The notes beneath the pieces were generated by a model, which was given only the letters and a program-made list of their open reading frames with translations, searched no databases and was not told where the DNA came from. Positions 10,570-20,999 of a stretch of 64,000 bases of DNA are shown in pieces (position 1 is the stretch's first letter; each line of letters opens with the position of its first letter). This stretch comes from Gracilaria gracilis (lineage: Eukaryota > Rhodophyta > Florideophyceae > Gracilariales > Gracilariaceae), in assembly GCA_030374805.1 (NCBI GenBank), contig JARGSG010000059.1, positions 62,001 through 126,000 of the forward strand, in the 5' to 3' direction. The position numbers were made by a program, and so were the translations under genes.

Positions 10570-10640
10570 TCTCCTCCCTCTTAAAGGGATATTAGGAACA
10601 ATATAAATAAAACAGCAATTAATTGAAAAAAATTGAAAGA
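10570..10640 (+). mobile_element. LINE-c: severely 5'-truncated copy (3' tail only)
   Basis: About 60-70 bp match the 3' end of LINE-b (GGATATT, then AATAAAACAGCAATTAATTG and an A-rich tail). No coding sequence remains. Confidence 0.7.
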
Positions 10641-10749
10641 AAAGCTTCTCCTCCCACACAGCCACGAGCATGGGCTCGCCGTTCCCCACGGCGGGCACGC
10701 CCTCGAGGCGCGTCACGCGCGTGGCCCAGTGCAGCGGGTTGGCGACCTC

Positions 10750-11466
10750 TCAGAGCACGTGACGACGGCCGCAGACAGCGGTGGAAGCCACGGCGGCCGC
10801 TGCGGTTGCCCACAGCACGGCGGCGACTGCAAGCAGTGACGCTGGCACTCGTGTCGCCGCCGTGCTCTCTGGGAAAATGCACGTGGCGCGTTCGGCACCA
10901 AAGAATGCGCGGTGGCGCAGCTCGATAGGTTCGTCGATGTTTTCGTCGGCTGTGGCCAGCAGCTGGCGTGTTATTTGAGGGAAGAGCGTGGAGGCGTTTG
11001 CAGTGAAGAACAATGAGGTGTCCAGGTACGGGATGGCGAAGCGCTTCTGCTGCAGCTGGCGAAGCTCGGAGCTGCAGATGAAATAGAAAAAGCGAACGGT
11101 GGTAGAAAGAATTGCACGCGATGAATACAGCGTGCGGAACACGATGCAAAGCAGTTTCTCACAGAACAGCAGCGGGTCGGGGAAGGGGTGCGCCAGCGAC
11201 GGTGGGGTGGCCTCTGCGATGGGCTGGTTGCATTCGTTGCCTGCAGGAAAGCGTAGCAGCGACGCAGGCGCGCAAGGAAAGTCCTGGGAGATCACGCTGT
11301 AGTTTCCGGCATGCAGCGTGGCCATGCCAATGTCCATACGTAGGCAACACAGCAGCACGATGTCAGAGAGTGGATCGGTGAATGGCTGACTAGAGCGCCC
11401 CAAAAGCGATTTTATCAACATGCAACGAGGTGCAGACGGACGCATGCGCATATCCGGATCGGACAA
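10750..11466 (-). CDS. Unrecognised 238-codon open frame
   Basis: The frame is hydrophobic and Leu/Ala/Cys rich, with a middle part (SRAILSTTVRFFYFICSS) that could be a membrane or buried helix and a C-terminal Ala-rich stretch. I do not recognise a family. The overlapping plus-strand frames at 10623-10928 are Arg rich and look like shadows. It lies between LINE-c and the CACTA relic, so it could be a host-gene remnant or part of an element. Coding status is uncertain. Confidence 0.3.
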   Translation of the reverse strand: MSDPDMRMRPSAPRCMLIKSLLGRSSQPFTDPLSDIVLLCCLRMDIGMATLHAGNYSVISQDFPCAPASLLRFPAGNECNQPIAEATPPSLAHPFPDPLLFCEKLLCIVFRTLYSSRAILSTTVRFFYFICSSELRQLQQKRFAIPYLDTSLFFTANASTLFPQITRQLLATADENIDEPIELRHRAFFGAERATCIFPESTAATRVPASLLAVAAVLWATAAAAVASTAVCGRRHVL

Positions 11467-11690
11467 GAAGGACAGCGCATATGGGATTCATTTCGAACAA
11501 ACTCAACGTTCAAACATAAGAACAGAATTCATAGATTCCTAACCGCAGGTAAGGTTTGTCCATACAGAAACATAATTAGAATGATAGCCAGCACAGTTTA
11601 AACACGATTGCGAACGCGCCTAACGCGTTTGAGGGTGCGATTTTTGGTCATAGCTGAAGTAGAAAGCCTCTCCCCACCATGTCCAGACAA
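11467..11690. other. Unassigned spacer next to the CACTA relic
   Basis: AT-rich non-coding DNA. No CACTA terminal inverted repeat is recognisable here. Confidence 0.3.
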
Positions 11691-12620
11691 CTAAGGCCCT
11701 TGGGAGCTTTCCATTGCATCCAGACCACCTTGACTACCGTGGTAACCGTGACCACCTCGACCACCAAGCAAATTACGGCCACCGCGACCATTGCGACCAC
11801 TGCGACCACTGCGACCACTGCGACCACTGCGACCACCGCGACCACTGCGACCACCGTGACCATCACTACTACTGCAACCACCATTAACATCACCACCACT
11901 ATGAAGAATACGACCGGTACAGTTATGATTCTCTTCGAAGATAACGGAAGCGCGCTGGGTCTGAGGGCAGGAAGATGCCTGAGACGGCACAGCAGCAGGT
12001 AGATGGGGACAGTCATTCACAACATTGGAAGCCCCTTGATGATCTTCTGCGTCGATCTCTGCATATGATGCTGAGGGTAAAACCGCATTCGAAACGTGCG
12101 CGAAATCTGAACGCGTTAAAAGCCCTTGATCTGGAAATGTCATAGATACTTCTTTGGCCCGATGACTCCGGGCGCCATCATACCGCCGGTCGCGCTTAAA
12201 TGCCTCCTGGCGGAGAAGATTTGTAGCCCATTGACCCTCCGCATGCTTCAGTACAGGGAAGTGTTTCTCGAGTTTGGAGCGAATTCCCATTACAACCATG
12301 GGATGATTCTTCTGCAACGAGCGATATGTGAGTTTTCCATCATCGGAGATCTTTCGTACATCGTATACGTGATCTCTAATGCTCCTCCGTGCGGCGAATA
12401 CGAACTGTCCAGAGATCGGGTTGCTGTCATCATAAGGCCTCTGTTCATAAGCTGCCACTTTGGCATTGAATATCTGACGCATTCGGCGTTGCGATTCCCG
12501 ACCTTCTATTCCGTTTTTATCATTGCGTCTTGATTCGAGGCGGGAGGGTATGCTGAAAAAACGTTCCACGGGCTCTGTAGAAACCGCATTTACGGGGGCA
12601 GGGTTCTGATAATGAGACAT
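11691..12620 (-). CDS. Gly/Arg/Ser-repeat protein, probable accessory ORF of the CACTA-type element
   Basis: The frame is open from an ATG at 12620 (MSHYQNPAP...). The first 190 residues are charged, with KLTYRSLQKNH and a basic helix SKLEKHF, without a family I recognise. The C-terminal third is low complexity: GGRSGR and SGR units encoded by a 9-bp tandem repeat, as in RGG-type nucleic-acid-binding tails. It is divergent from the Tnp2 relic that begins at 13266. Plant CACTA elements carry a second ORF (TnpA/TnpD type) that binds the subterminal repeats, and this ORF could play such a part here; that is inferred from position only. Confidence 0.45.
   Translation of the reverse strand: MSHYQNPAPVNAVSTEPVERFFSIPSRLESRRNDKNGIEGRESQRRMRQIFNAKVAAYEQRPYDDSNPISGQFVFAARRSIRDHVYDVRKISDDGKLTYRSLQKNHPMVVMGIRSKLEKHFPVLKHAEGQWATNLLRQEAFKRDRRYDGARSHRAKEVSMTFPDQGLLTRSDFAHVSNAVLPSASYAEIDAEDHQGASNVVNDCPHLPAAVPSQASSCPQTQRASVIFEENHNCTGRILHSGGDVNGGCSSSDGHGGRSGRGGRSGRSGRSGRSGRNGRGGRNLLGGRGGHGYHGSQGGLDAMESSQGP
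11776..11862. repeat. 9-bp coding minisatellite
   Basis: About nine near-perfect copies of GCGACCACT (plus strand) encode the Ser-Gly-Arg repeat of the minus-strand ORF. Variation is at single positions (CCG/CTG), consistent with slippage. Confidence 0.85.
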
Positions 12621-13265
12621 GCTCCACAATAAAAGTGGTAAAACTGCAAGTGACAACCAAATGTGAGAGCCTGCGACAGAGGAACCGGAGAGGGTCGATG
12701 TGATGGTTAGAGTGGAAAGAAGGAACTCGAGAGAGGATCATGTCAGACAGTGTAGCTTTTGCACCCGTTTTGAGGATACAGTTTTGCTTCGTCGAAAATG
12801 GCGGGACTATGGCGAAGCGAACGGGGATTTTGCCATTCCCAACTCTTGTATTTGGTACAAGATCTCTAAGAAACCCCTCAGGTTGCTTCAGTCGTACATA
12901 GTCATATTTAATCGCGTATGCTTGACTTCTCACATTCACATCACATCAACTCTTCGCGTGAACACCCCACCGAAACGCATACCACCGTTATCGTGGCTGA
13001 ACACCGTAATTGGGCTGTCATGCGTCGAAGGAACCGTATATTTTCCAGAGCGCTGGCCGGCATGTCGCAATGCCCCGAGGGCTTGCAATATGCGGAGAAC
13101 TACCGTTCTGGCTTTCCACTTAAGCTTAGCGGCGCTGCCTCTTCGATTACAAACCATGCTGGGTTTATGTACGGAGAAATTACGAGTGATACAAAGAGAG
13201 CCAATCCACAAATCGTATCAGTACAACCGTAAACGAAGCAAAGACGTCGTGGTCCACCAACCCGA
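12621..13265. other. Divergent intergenic region of the CACTA relic
   Basis: It lies between the start of the minus-strand Gly/Arg ORF and the start of the plus-strand transposase frame. It would hold both promoters if the element was once active. No defined promoter motif is recognisable. Confidence 0.3.
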
Positions 13266-16013
13266 ATGCATGAAAGGGTCGCCTATAACCCTCGAGCCAT
13301 TTCGGCTCCAAACAATGAAGCAGCAAGCGCAGATGAACAACATATTCTACCTATGATGTCAAGCTCTGTTGAAGCTGCAGGTCTAAGTGCGCAACGAGAT
13401 GTACTATCAGGCCACGAAGGCAACAATGCATATGAAGATGAATCTACAGATTCCAATAGTATTCAAAGAAGGTTACATCAGCGAGATTCAGAGACCAGTA
13501 GTGGCAGCGACGAGGTTGCCCTGATTGAGCAGAGTGTGGATGACGTTGATATATGGAGTGTGTTTGGTAGCGAATCTGCGGAAAGAAGGGTCCAGATCGA
13601 AAATGTTCTCAGCGCCAAAGAGTCTGAAGCAAGGCGACTTCTGGAGGTTTTGCATGTCGTAGAACTCAGTGGAATGTCCCAGAACCAAACTGCAGCGCTA
13701 CCCCACACAACAGTAGTCTCCTCTAAATACAGTTACAAGTCTCTCATGAGGTATGCTGTGAGGAGGTCCGGAATAGCTAAGATGCATGGGATAATGTGTC
13801 GCCATGGACATGCACGAATTCTGAAAACAGATACGTCCGAGTCAACTATGCTGTGTCCAAGCTCAAAGTGCTCTGACAATGTGAAGGGGGGATGTAGGTT
13901 TTGGTATAGATTGGTGTCTCAACAGCTCGCAGCACTTTGCAGGGAACCAGAATCATTTAGGAATCTTGTAGATGGGTGCGCCAAGGCCACCAGCTCCGTC
14001 GCACGCGAGGATTTCAGAGTACTTGAAGACTTCTACGATGGATCTTATTTCCGACGCCAGCACGGCAACCGAATGAAAGACTGAAAACGAGACTCAGAGT
14101 TGATAGTCTTCCTCAACTTTTCGACCGATGGTTTCGAAATATTGAAAGCCAGAACAGGAACGCGATCAGTATGGCCTCTCATATTCGTTATCCTCAACCT
14201 CCCGTCTCATCACCGATTCAAAGCGTGTAATACGCTCCTGTCAGGGTTCTTACCTGGCTCGCATGATCCCGAGAAGTTCGACTTATTCTTTTAGCCCATA
14301 GTAGAGGACCTGTTTCAGCTTGAGAAGGGTATACCAGTACTGTGCGCAGATGGTGTGTCGAGGACGCTGTATGCGTACGTACATCATGTTTGTCAGTGCG
14401 GACTGGCCAGCAGCGAGTAAGATTCTTGGATTCAAGGGGCACAATGCAATGATGGCCTGTCGTAGATGTCACAAGAAGGCAAAGAAGATCCCGGAGCTTG
14501 GTAATAGATTGTTGATGATACCGGAGATTAAAACATCAGAAGGTGCAAGGGCCAGGAGAGGCTCATTCTCAACCCACCAAAGTGATCTTATTGATCAAGA
14601 GTGCTTTAAGCCGAGAACCCAAGCAAGCATGGTTCGAATTTCGAACCTGCTCGACAGGGAGGTAAAAACCGGGACACGAAACTCTTTTGCCGAACTACGA
14701 AAAGAGGGTGGCGTAAAGCGGAGACCCTACATTGCGATATTGTCTTTCGATGTCCTGCAAGGCTCACCATATGACACGGTGCATCAGTGGCTATTGGAGT
14801 GGGTCAAGCATCTCAATGCTCTTTGCATTGGAGTTCATTCGGGAGGTGCTACTGCCAATCAGCGCTACATTATTCCAGATGTGAAGATTCAGAAAATGAG
14901 TCGCTCTCTAGAGTATGGATGCTGTGGAATACCGTCAGAGTGGAGAAGATCACCGGAATCTTTTGCATAGCTTTCGTCGTACAAGGCGGAAAACTTCAAA
15001 GGTCTGGCCCTGTTTTACGGTCTTGTTGTAGATAGTGGGGATGGAGTGGAGCCAAAAATAACAAAGCTATGGGCGTTGACATTCAATTTGACAAGTATTC
15101 TGTTCAATACAGCCCCTGAAAGAACAGAGATTTTCGAACTTCGAGACCTGGTGTAACAGCTGTCCGTCTTGTTCTCCGATGTATTTTTTCTGGAGCCCTC
15201 CGACGCCTTCTGCTTCACTCCCACCACACATGCAATCCTTCACTTCCTCACGATTCTCTCTGAATGTGGTCCACTTGTGAATGTTTCCCAGTTTATCATA
15301 GAAAGGGTGGCGGTGAAGTTGCACAAATGGTCCAATCATAAGTGTTGCCTGAGTCAAACTTGTATGACAAAACGAACAACTTGCTCGCCCTGAGACTCTT
15401 CAATGGCGGTATGGGACTTTCAAAATTCAAAGATCTGAATGAGGTCTGCATCAGGGTAGGTACGACAGGGGAAGAGTGCAGCGTGGGAGCAGGGATCGAA
15501 GGTGAATTTGAAGATCATGTTTCATATATGGAACTTGTAGGGGTGTGCGTGCTTAGAGGGCGTGGTGTAACAGTTGGTGGAGAAAAAAGACGTGTCGAGG
15601 GGCTGGCCTATGCCATTAGTCAACTTCCAATTACTGCTTTTGACGTTTCTATAGAGACCGTCCGAACGTTTAAGAACGCAGAAATTTGTAACGAGGACCA
15701 CACTTTGCGCTTTGAAACACTGGAAGTGCGAAAAAGAGAACAAAGTGGGACATTCACAGCACGATAAAGGTGCTGGATAGCAGGTCATTTCAAGTCAGGA
15801 GAGAGAGAAGTGTCAAGAATAGCAGAAGAGCGATGCGTTGTGTACTATGGATGTGTGAATGAAGTGTGGGAAATGTTGGTACAGTACTGTCGCTCAGGAG
15901 AGCAATTAATGTACTCCAAACCCATGCGAGTCGTTGAAGTGGACTGGCAGTACGGGATGTCTGTTGACAACGATACCGGGATTCCTTCGGTTCGCCTTTT
16001 GTCCGGCTCCTGA
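13266..16013 (+). pseudogene. CACTA (En/Spm-type) transposase, Tnp2 family, decayed
   Basis: The frame starts at an ATG at 13266 with an acidic, Ser-rich N-terminus (about 100 residues). A zinc-ribbon-like block follows (IMCRHGHA ... MLCPSSKCSD), then, after an in-frame stop near 14083, the Tnp2 core: FSTDGFEILK, SVWPLIFVILNLP and LLSGFLPGSHDPEKFD. A stop at 14292 and a frameshift near 14385 lead into VSADWPAASKILGFKGHN and CRRCHKK, the signature Tnp2 block. The C-terminal domain continues to about 15340 (FTPTTHAILHF, ILSECGPL). A last stretch to 16013 is open in one frame apart from a stop at 15765-15767. Tnp2 cuts and pastes CACTA-type elements; several lesions make this copy inactive. Confidence 0.8.
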
Positions 16014-16379
16014 CGCGGCTCAGTACGAAAAAAACGTAGAAGCGTTGAGGATATGAACTGTGTCAAAAGGTTGACTGGATACTTTTACCATGACAACAGA
16101 AGACATTTCTTGGACCCCTTTCGCAGGGATCTGACATCACGCAGAGGCATTGCGCTGGGCAGGTGCTCAGCGTAGCAAACAGAAATGAACTTTCGCTAAC
16201 CATTCACAAATGGCAGTACATGAGTGGCTGCAATAAATATGAACCAACCAGTGTGATTGGCTGCTGCAGCATATGCACAGTTCATCCATTACATATGTTT
16301 TAGGTATCTGTACACGCCTTATATTAGCATTCCACGCGCCCGTGACAGGATATCTTTCAAACATCCGATACTCATCTAC

Positions 16380-16600
16380 GGTATATCCTTGGTTGAAATG
16401 TCAGGCATTGTTCGGGACATCTACCGGACATATTATTGCACATCTGTGACATGTCCATGGGAAATCCTAAGGGTATCTGTGGGACATATTTAGCGCACAT
16501 CATACGGACATCGGTAGGACATTTATAGAGCATCTGCTACACGTCCTAAAACTTCCCGATTTGGTTTAGAATATGCATATCCACCGGACATCTTTGGGGT
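16380..16600. repeat. Array of GGACAT-type short repeats, probable CACTA subterminal region
   Basis: At least eight copies of GGACAT/GCACAT/ATGTCC-type words occur in both orientations within about 200 bp just downstream of the Tnp2 relic. CACTA elements carry such arrays next to their ends as binding sites for their second protein. The terminal CACTA inverted repeat itself is not recognisable. Confidence 0.45.
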
Positions 16601-17463
16601 ATCAAGTTGTCTCACTGGAGACAGCTGTACCTGACTCAGTCTGCGTACACGCAAAAGGTCTTGGAACGTTTCGGCATGCATCAGTCTAAGCCAGTTGACA
16701 CTCCAATGGAACCCGGTGTGGACTTGTCTGTTGTTTAGGAGGTTCTCACGGATGTTCCGTATCGTCAGGCGATTGGCAGTCTCATATATTTGTCTGTGGG
16801 AACTCGTCCAGATATCTCGTACGCAGTTTCCAAACTTGCAAAGTATGTGGAGAAACCTGGAGACACTCACTGGAAGGCAGTCAAACGTGTGCTTCGCTAT
16901 CTCAACGGTACTTGCTTCTTTCGACTCACCTACGGCTCTACCTCTGATCAGGAACTGCACGTCTATGTGGGCTCTGACTGGGCAGGCGATGTTGCCAACC
17001 GCAAGTCTACCAGTGGATATGTGTTCATGATGAGCGGTGTTCCAGTGTCTTGAAGTTTGCGTCAGCAGGAAGTGGTTGCGCTGCCAAGTGCTGAAGCTGA
17101 GTGTGTGAGTCTGTGCTCTGGTACCTAGGAAGCAATCTGGCTCAGGCGACTTTGGAACGGCTTTGCTATTGTGATTGGAGTTGAGGTGGACGTGTCTGTC
17201 AAAGTCTTGGTTGAACAAACGCCTGTGTACGTTGACAACCAAAACTCCATCGACCTTGCTCGTAATAGATTTGTGAACAAGCGAACAAAGCAAATCAACA
17301 TTCGGTTCCACTTCACTAGAGAGGCTCTGCGTGACAAGTCCATCGTGCTGTTCTACTGTCCAACTGATTCCATGGTTGCCGATATGCTAAACAAGCCTCT
17401 TGCCCGACTGAAGCTCGAGAAGTTCCGCAAAAAGTGTGGCGTGCAGCACCTAGAGCTTTGAAG
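16601..17463 (+). pseudogene. Ty1/copia pol, 3' end: RT thumb and RNase H (copia-2)
   Basis: One frame can be followed from about 16601: YTQKVLERFGMHQSKPVDTP, RQAIGSLIYLSVGTRPDISY, the RNase H block SDWAGDVANRKSTSGYVFM, SAEAECVSL and VDNQNSIDLARN, and the C-terminal KQINIRFHFTREAL ... MLNKPLARLKLEKF. Three in-frame stops (16736-16738, 17051-17053 and near 17128) interrupt it but the frame is never shifted. Two replace Gln and one replaces Trp in the copia consensus, so all three fit C-to-T or G-to-A changes. It belongs to another copia family than copia-3 and copia-4. The 5' part is missing; the preceding DNA is the CACTA subterminal region. Confidence 0.88.
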
Positions 17464-17488
17464 TCAGTGAGAGAGGAGGGATGTTGGA
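17464..17488 (+). repeat. Polypurine tract and start of the copia-2 3' LTR
   Basis: The purine run AGAGAGGAGGGA is followed by TGTTGGATT, a typical LTR start. The LTR is cut after a few bases by the tail of LINE-d. Confidence 0.6.
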
Positions 17489-18272
17489 TTTTTTTTAATC
17501 AATTGAAATATTATTTAAAGTGTTCCCAATGTCCCATTAAGAGCAGCAGGGTAACACTGTCAAGATGTAAACTAACTTGGTCTATTACGAACCAAAGCAT
17601 TCATTCTTACTACTTATAGCACAGATTTACACCTGTGCTTCTTCCAGTACCTCTAGTTTTTGGTCGCCTGCCTCTCTCTAGGTGACCAATCTTCCATTCC
17701 GAGTAGAACTTTCAGTCTTCCGTACTTCCAGTACTCCTGTCCAAGTATATCACGTGCCCCTAATGAGTTCGCTGGGAACTCATTGAAGTGCCATCGGATA
17801 CCCATCATTCTGTGCGAAACTTTTGGCAACCGAAGAACGGGTGGGTATTTTCCATTTGCCGCACACGGAATTTTGCGAACGCGCCTTGCCGAGGCACGTT
17901 TCCACTACACATCCCGTATCCTTCCTATTCCCGTTGTACACACATTATCAATTTCAGCTTGCAGGGCTGAAATTGAAGGATGTGCATTGTACAGCGTCAG
18001 CTGTCAACATGCTCGGTTCACCTTCAACTGTCGCGATCTGTGTTCCAATTCAATATTCAATGTCGTTTCACGACACGATTGATAGTGCCGTAGACGTTTG
18101 GAGGCGAGCATAATTCGTCGCAGAGCCGCAGATTCTAAACGACAAAGTGCACGCATCATTGGCACCCGATATGTTCCAAACCGAGATGCCATTTTTCCAA
18201 GAATCAGTTTGAAGAACGTTGCTTCAAGCTTCACTATCGCCATTTCCAAATATGGTGTGAGCGGTACAAGAT
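17489..18272 (-). mobile_element. LINE-d: 5'-truncated non-LTR retrotransposon copy
   Basis: This copy matches the 3' 750 bp of LINE-a, including the C-terminal coding region (MLASKRLRHYQSCRE, LNIELEHRSRQLKV, GRLKVLLGMEDWSP), the 3' untranslated region and the tail. It begins inside the RT thumb and sits next to the LTR start of copia-2. Stops and a frameshift inactivate it. At 18272 the similarity to LINE-a ends abruptly. Confidence 0.85.
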
Positions 18273-18274
18273 TG

Positions 18275-18440
18275 GATGCTGACCTAGTGCTGTCTTTGAA
18301 ACCAAAAGTGCAGGGGAGCATGGGCTGTTTTGGAGGGTGCTGCTGGAAAAGCGTATATGCGCGTTTGTGCAAACTCAACTTCAAGCTGGCTTCTGATTGT
18401 CTACTGCAAATCTGCAAATGTGCGCATTCAACGTAGTGTG
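18275..18440. repeat. Dispersed repeat, copy 2
   Basis: Similar in reverse complement to about 3545-3690, sharing GCAGGGGAGCATGGGC and the AAAGCG-ATATGCG region. The element type is unknown. Confidence 0.55.
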
Positions 18441-19261
18441 TACAAGTGTTATGGCATTACTACATTTTTCTGGGCTGCACGTGTGTAGCTAGCACAGATG
18501 GTAAGCTGTACAGTGTGCACAGTTATGTACGTGGACATGTTGAACAAATTGATGCAACTTGGTGCGCTATGGTGATGAGTCAGGTACAGTCATGAGGATT
18601 ACACGAACACTGTGGTAACATGTTGTGAGAACTTATGGCATTGAGTGAATTTGCGGTTACGTGGTACTTGGTGAGCTGCAGCATACACATATTGGTGTGG
18701 TGTACGGAATACAGTGTATTGGCACAATGTGAATCTGTGCATGGTCATCGTTATGTGTAGGCACGTAAATTATTGAGTAGGCACGTAACTTGTTGTGCAC
18801 TGTTGTGCACTGTTGTGCCTTGTTAGTTGTAAGCTGTCATGAATTGTGGCAGTGTTACCATGTTATATAGATTATGATTGGTAGTATTGAGTGTCCCTGC
18901 TTAGTGGCTTAGGTTTTACTTCGAGTGGGAGTGAAGCGGTACAAGGTAGTGCGACGACGTAATGCTATATAAGTTGTGACGGATGAACCTCCAAGTAAAT
19001 CCGAGCCAGAGCTGGCGAAATTACTTTGCATATCCCCACCTTCCCTTCGCGCCAACCTTCCCTTCCCAGCTATATCCTCCATCACTAGAGTAGGCGCAGA
19101 AGTGACCACAAAGGTAGTCTCTAGAGACTCTACCACGGTTGAAAATTGTTGGGGACCCCCTGGAGGTCCCCGATCCGTCAGCTTCCTGGAATAGTGTTGC
19201 CCATCGCGGTGCACAACCTACCAAGACACCGGATTGATAACTTTTCACCGTTACTTGGCGC
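18441..19261. other. GT-rich non-coding stretch
   Basis: Rich in TGTG and GTGCAC words, with a small tandem of a 10-bp unit TTGTGCACTG (three copies, last one imperfect) at about 18794-18823 and a hairpin (GGACC...GGTCC) near 19155-19171. No gene is recognised. Confidence 0.4.
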
Positions 19262-20613
19262 CCCACGAAAAGTTTTTCACTTGGATAAGAAATGAATCTA
19301 GTTGCTCAACTGAATAGTCCGTAACTGCCACAGTGGTTCGAATTCCGAAATGCCGGATGTGGCGAATGACCCTCGGGGGAATAAAGAACATGCGACCAGG
19401 AGGTTGGACACCATAACGGTATACCTCGGCTTAGCGAGAACGACAATCCCAGTCATGACGGTTACGGCCAGCCTGCAGAACCAGGACGGCCACCAACACG
19501 GCCCACTCCGCGATGGTAATCGTCCAAACAAGGTAATACTGATCTTGGTTACGGGTGATATAACTCCCAAAGTAAGCCAATACTGATGGAGTTGGAACGC
19601 TCAGCGACATCGACACTTCATAGGTATCCCATTACTCGGGTCGAGCAACATAATAGGATGTATTTCACTTATTAAGTTGACAAAAGTATTCCACGTTGTG
19701 GAGCCCATGCATAATGGGGGTGAACCTGGACCGGGTGCAGATGTGAGCCTCTTCGGCGACATCTACACACTACCTAAGACGGTAAGCCCAGTGCATGGTA
19801 TTACAAGGCCTTTCGAAGCACACCAAATCTGGAGAAGCCGAAGGTATTGCTGTGGAAGAGAGTCACACTGACAGATCTTCACAACCAGACGCTGATTATA
19901 GTGGAGCTCCGGCTCAATACGAACGTACGGCAAGTCGCTAGAAAAAGCGGCCCCCGGATGGAATTAAATACCTCATTGGTTTGTGTCGCTGGTGGCTCTC
20001 GTAACACTCCGCACGACCTTGACGAGATTGGGATTTCTTATCACGGCGGTGAAGTGTCTGGGAACCGAGCGAAGGCGCTCGCAATCCCATCGAAAGAAAC
20101 CCCAGTAGTTATCCAAGTCTGGGCGTCGCAAGAGGCAGGGAAGCGAATTGTTTCCCGGCTCTGCCGGCCAATACAGACAGCTGAGCGTCGCTTGCGAAAC
20201 CATTTCTGGATCGATCCCGAAGGTACCATGTTGGGAGACGTTCCAATCGGCCGCCGTGAACGGCTCCGAACCATAATAGGAAATACCACGAGGAATCTCG
20301 GGCTCCGGACTATACGGATCCTGTATCTCTTTTTCAATCCCTTGAGGTTGGTGTGAAGCCGACTGACGCGCTGGCTACAAAAATCTGTTTGGTTGCGGGT
20401 ATGATACAGCGCAGCACCGCGTGAACCTGACTCAGTAATGCCGCTTCCACGCCCGCGCGAAGAACCGATGCCAAACATGTTGCGTCGATTAACGCAAGGA
20501 ATGGGTTGAGATGCCAGACACTCAACCGCAAGGGTAACATAATTAGCTTTTCTTCCACAATAGATGAATCGCAAGAGCAGATGCTGAAAACCTCCCCCCG
20601 TTCGAGGTTCCAT
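19262..20613 (-). pseudogene. Antisense accessory protein relic of a gypsy element (gypsy-4)
   Basis: Minus-strand fragments resemble the antisense protein of gypsy-2. N-terminal part: QKWFRKRR ... FDGIASAFARFPD, then in the next frame TAVIRNPNLVK, against QKYDHRFRRG ... FDGERFASIP and MAIRNPKR in gypsy-2. C-terminal part: LSVPTPSVLA, then AEWAVLVAVLVLQA and GRMFFIPP, against LSVPTPSVLA, AEWAVFAFMAFLQA and GRLFLMPY. Frameshifts and stops break it. The LTR-like DNA to its right at 21.0-22.6 kb suggests both come from a plus-oriented gypsy element whose pol is gone. The function is unknown. Confidence 0.5.
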
Positions 20614-20999
20614 GTCTCTTCAGCCATCAAGATATCTGCATTGGTAGCCGCGCGCGCATCCTATCCTGGGATCACTTCTGATTCACCAACATGGGAAACC
20701 GACAAGCGTCGTGTACCGCTACGGGTGCGAGGCCACACGCTAGTACCAAGGCCACCCAGCGGGGTTGAATAAAATTCGGTGCTCACCGTGAATGAGTTAA
20801 ACCGTTTCAGGTGGACGAAAGGCCATGATGACATGAGCCAGCACAGAAGAACCTCAAAGGAGACGGTAGCACGACAACAAAGAGACAACAACAGCACTTC
20901 AAAAGGGCAGCAAGACAGGCTCCAACTGAGTGGATGTCTCAAATTATTCACGGGTACAAAGCCCCCGGGGGCGCAATGGCGCACGACGTACTCCAGCGG

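Noticed and set aside
10623-10928. Arg-rich plus-strand frame
   Set aside because: GC-rich shadow of the minus-strand frame at 10750-11466; low complexity and no motif.
11776-11862. 9-bp tandem array as a candidate satellite
   Set aside because: It is in frame in a coding region and explained by an SGR amino-acid repeat.
16601-17463. Recoded (readthrough) stops in copia-2
   Set aside because: Three stops at unrelated sites, each explained by a single transition, point to decay rather than programmed readthrough.
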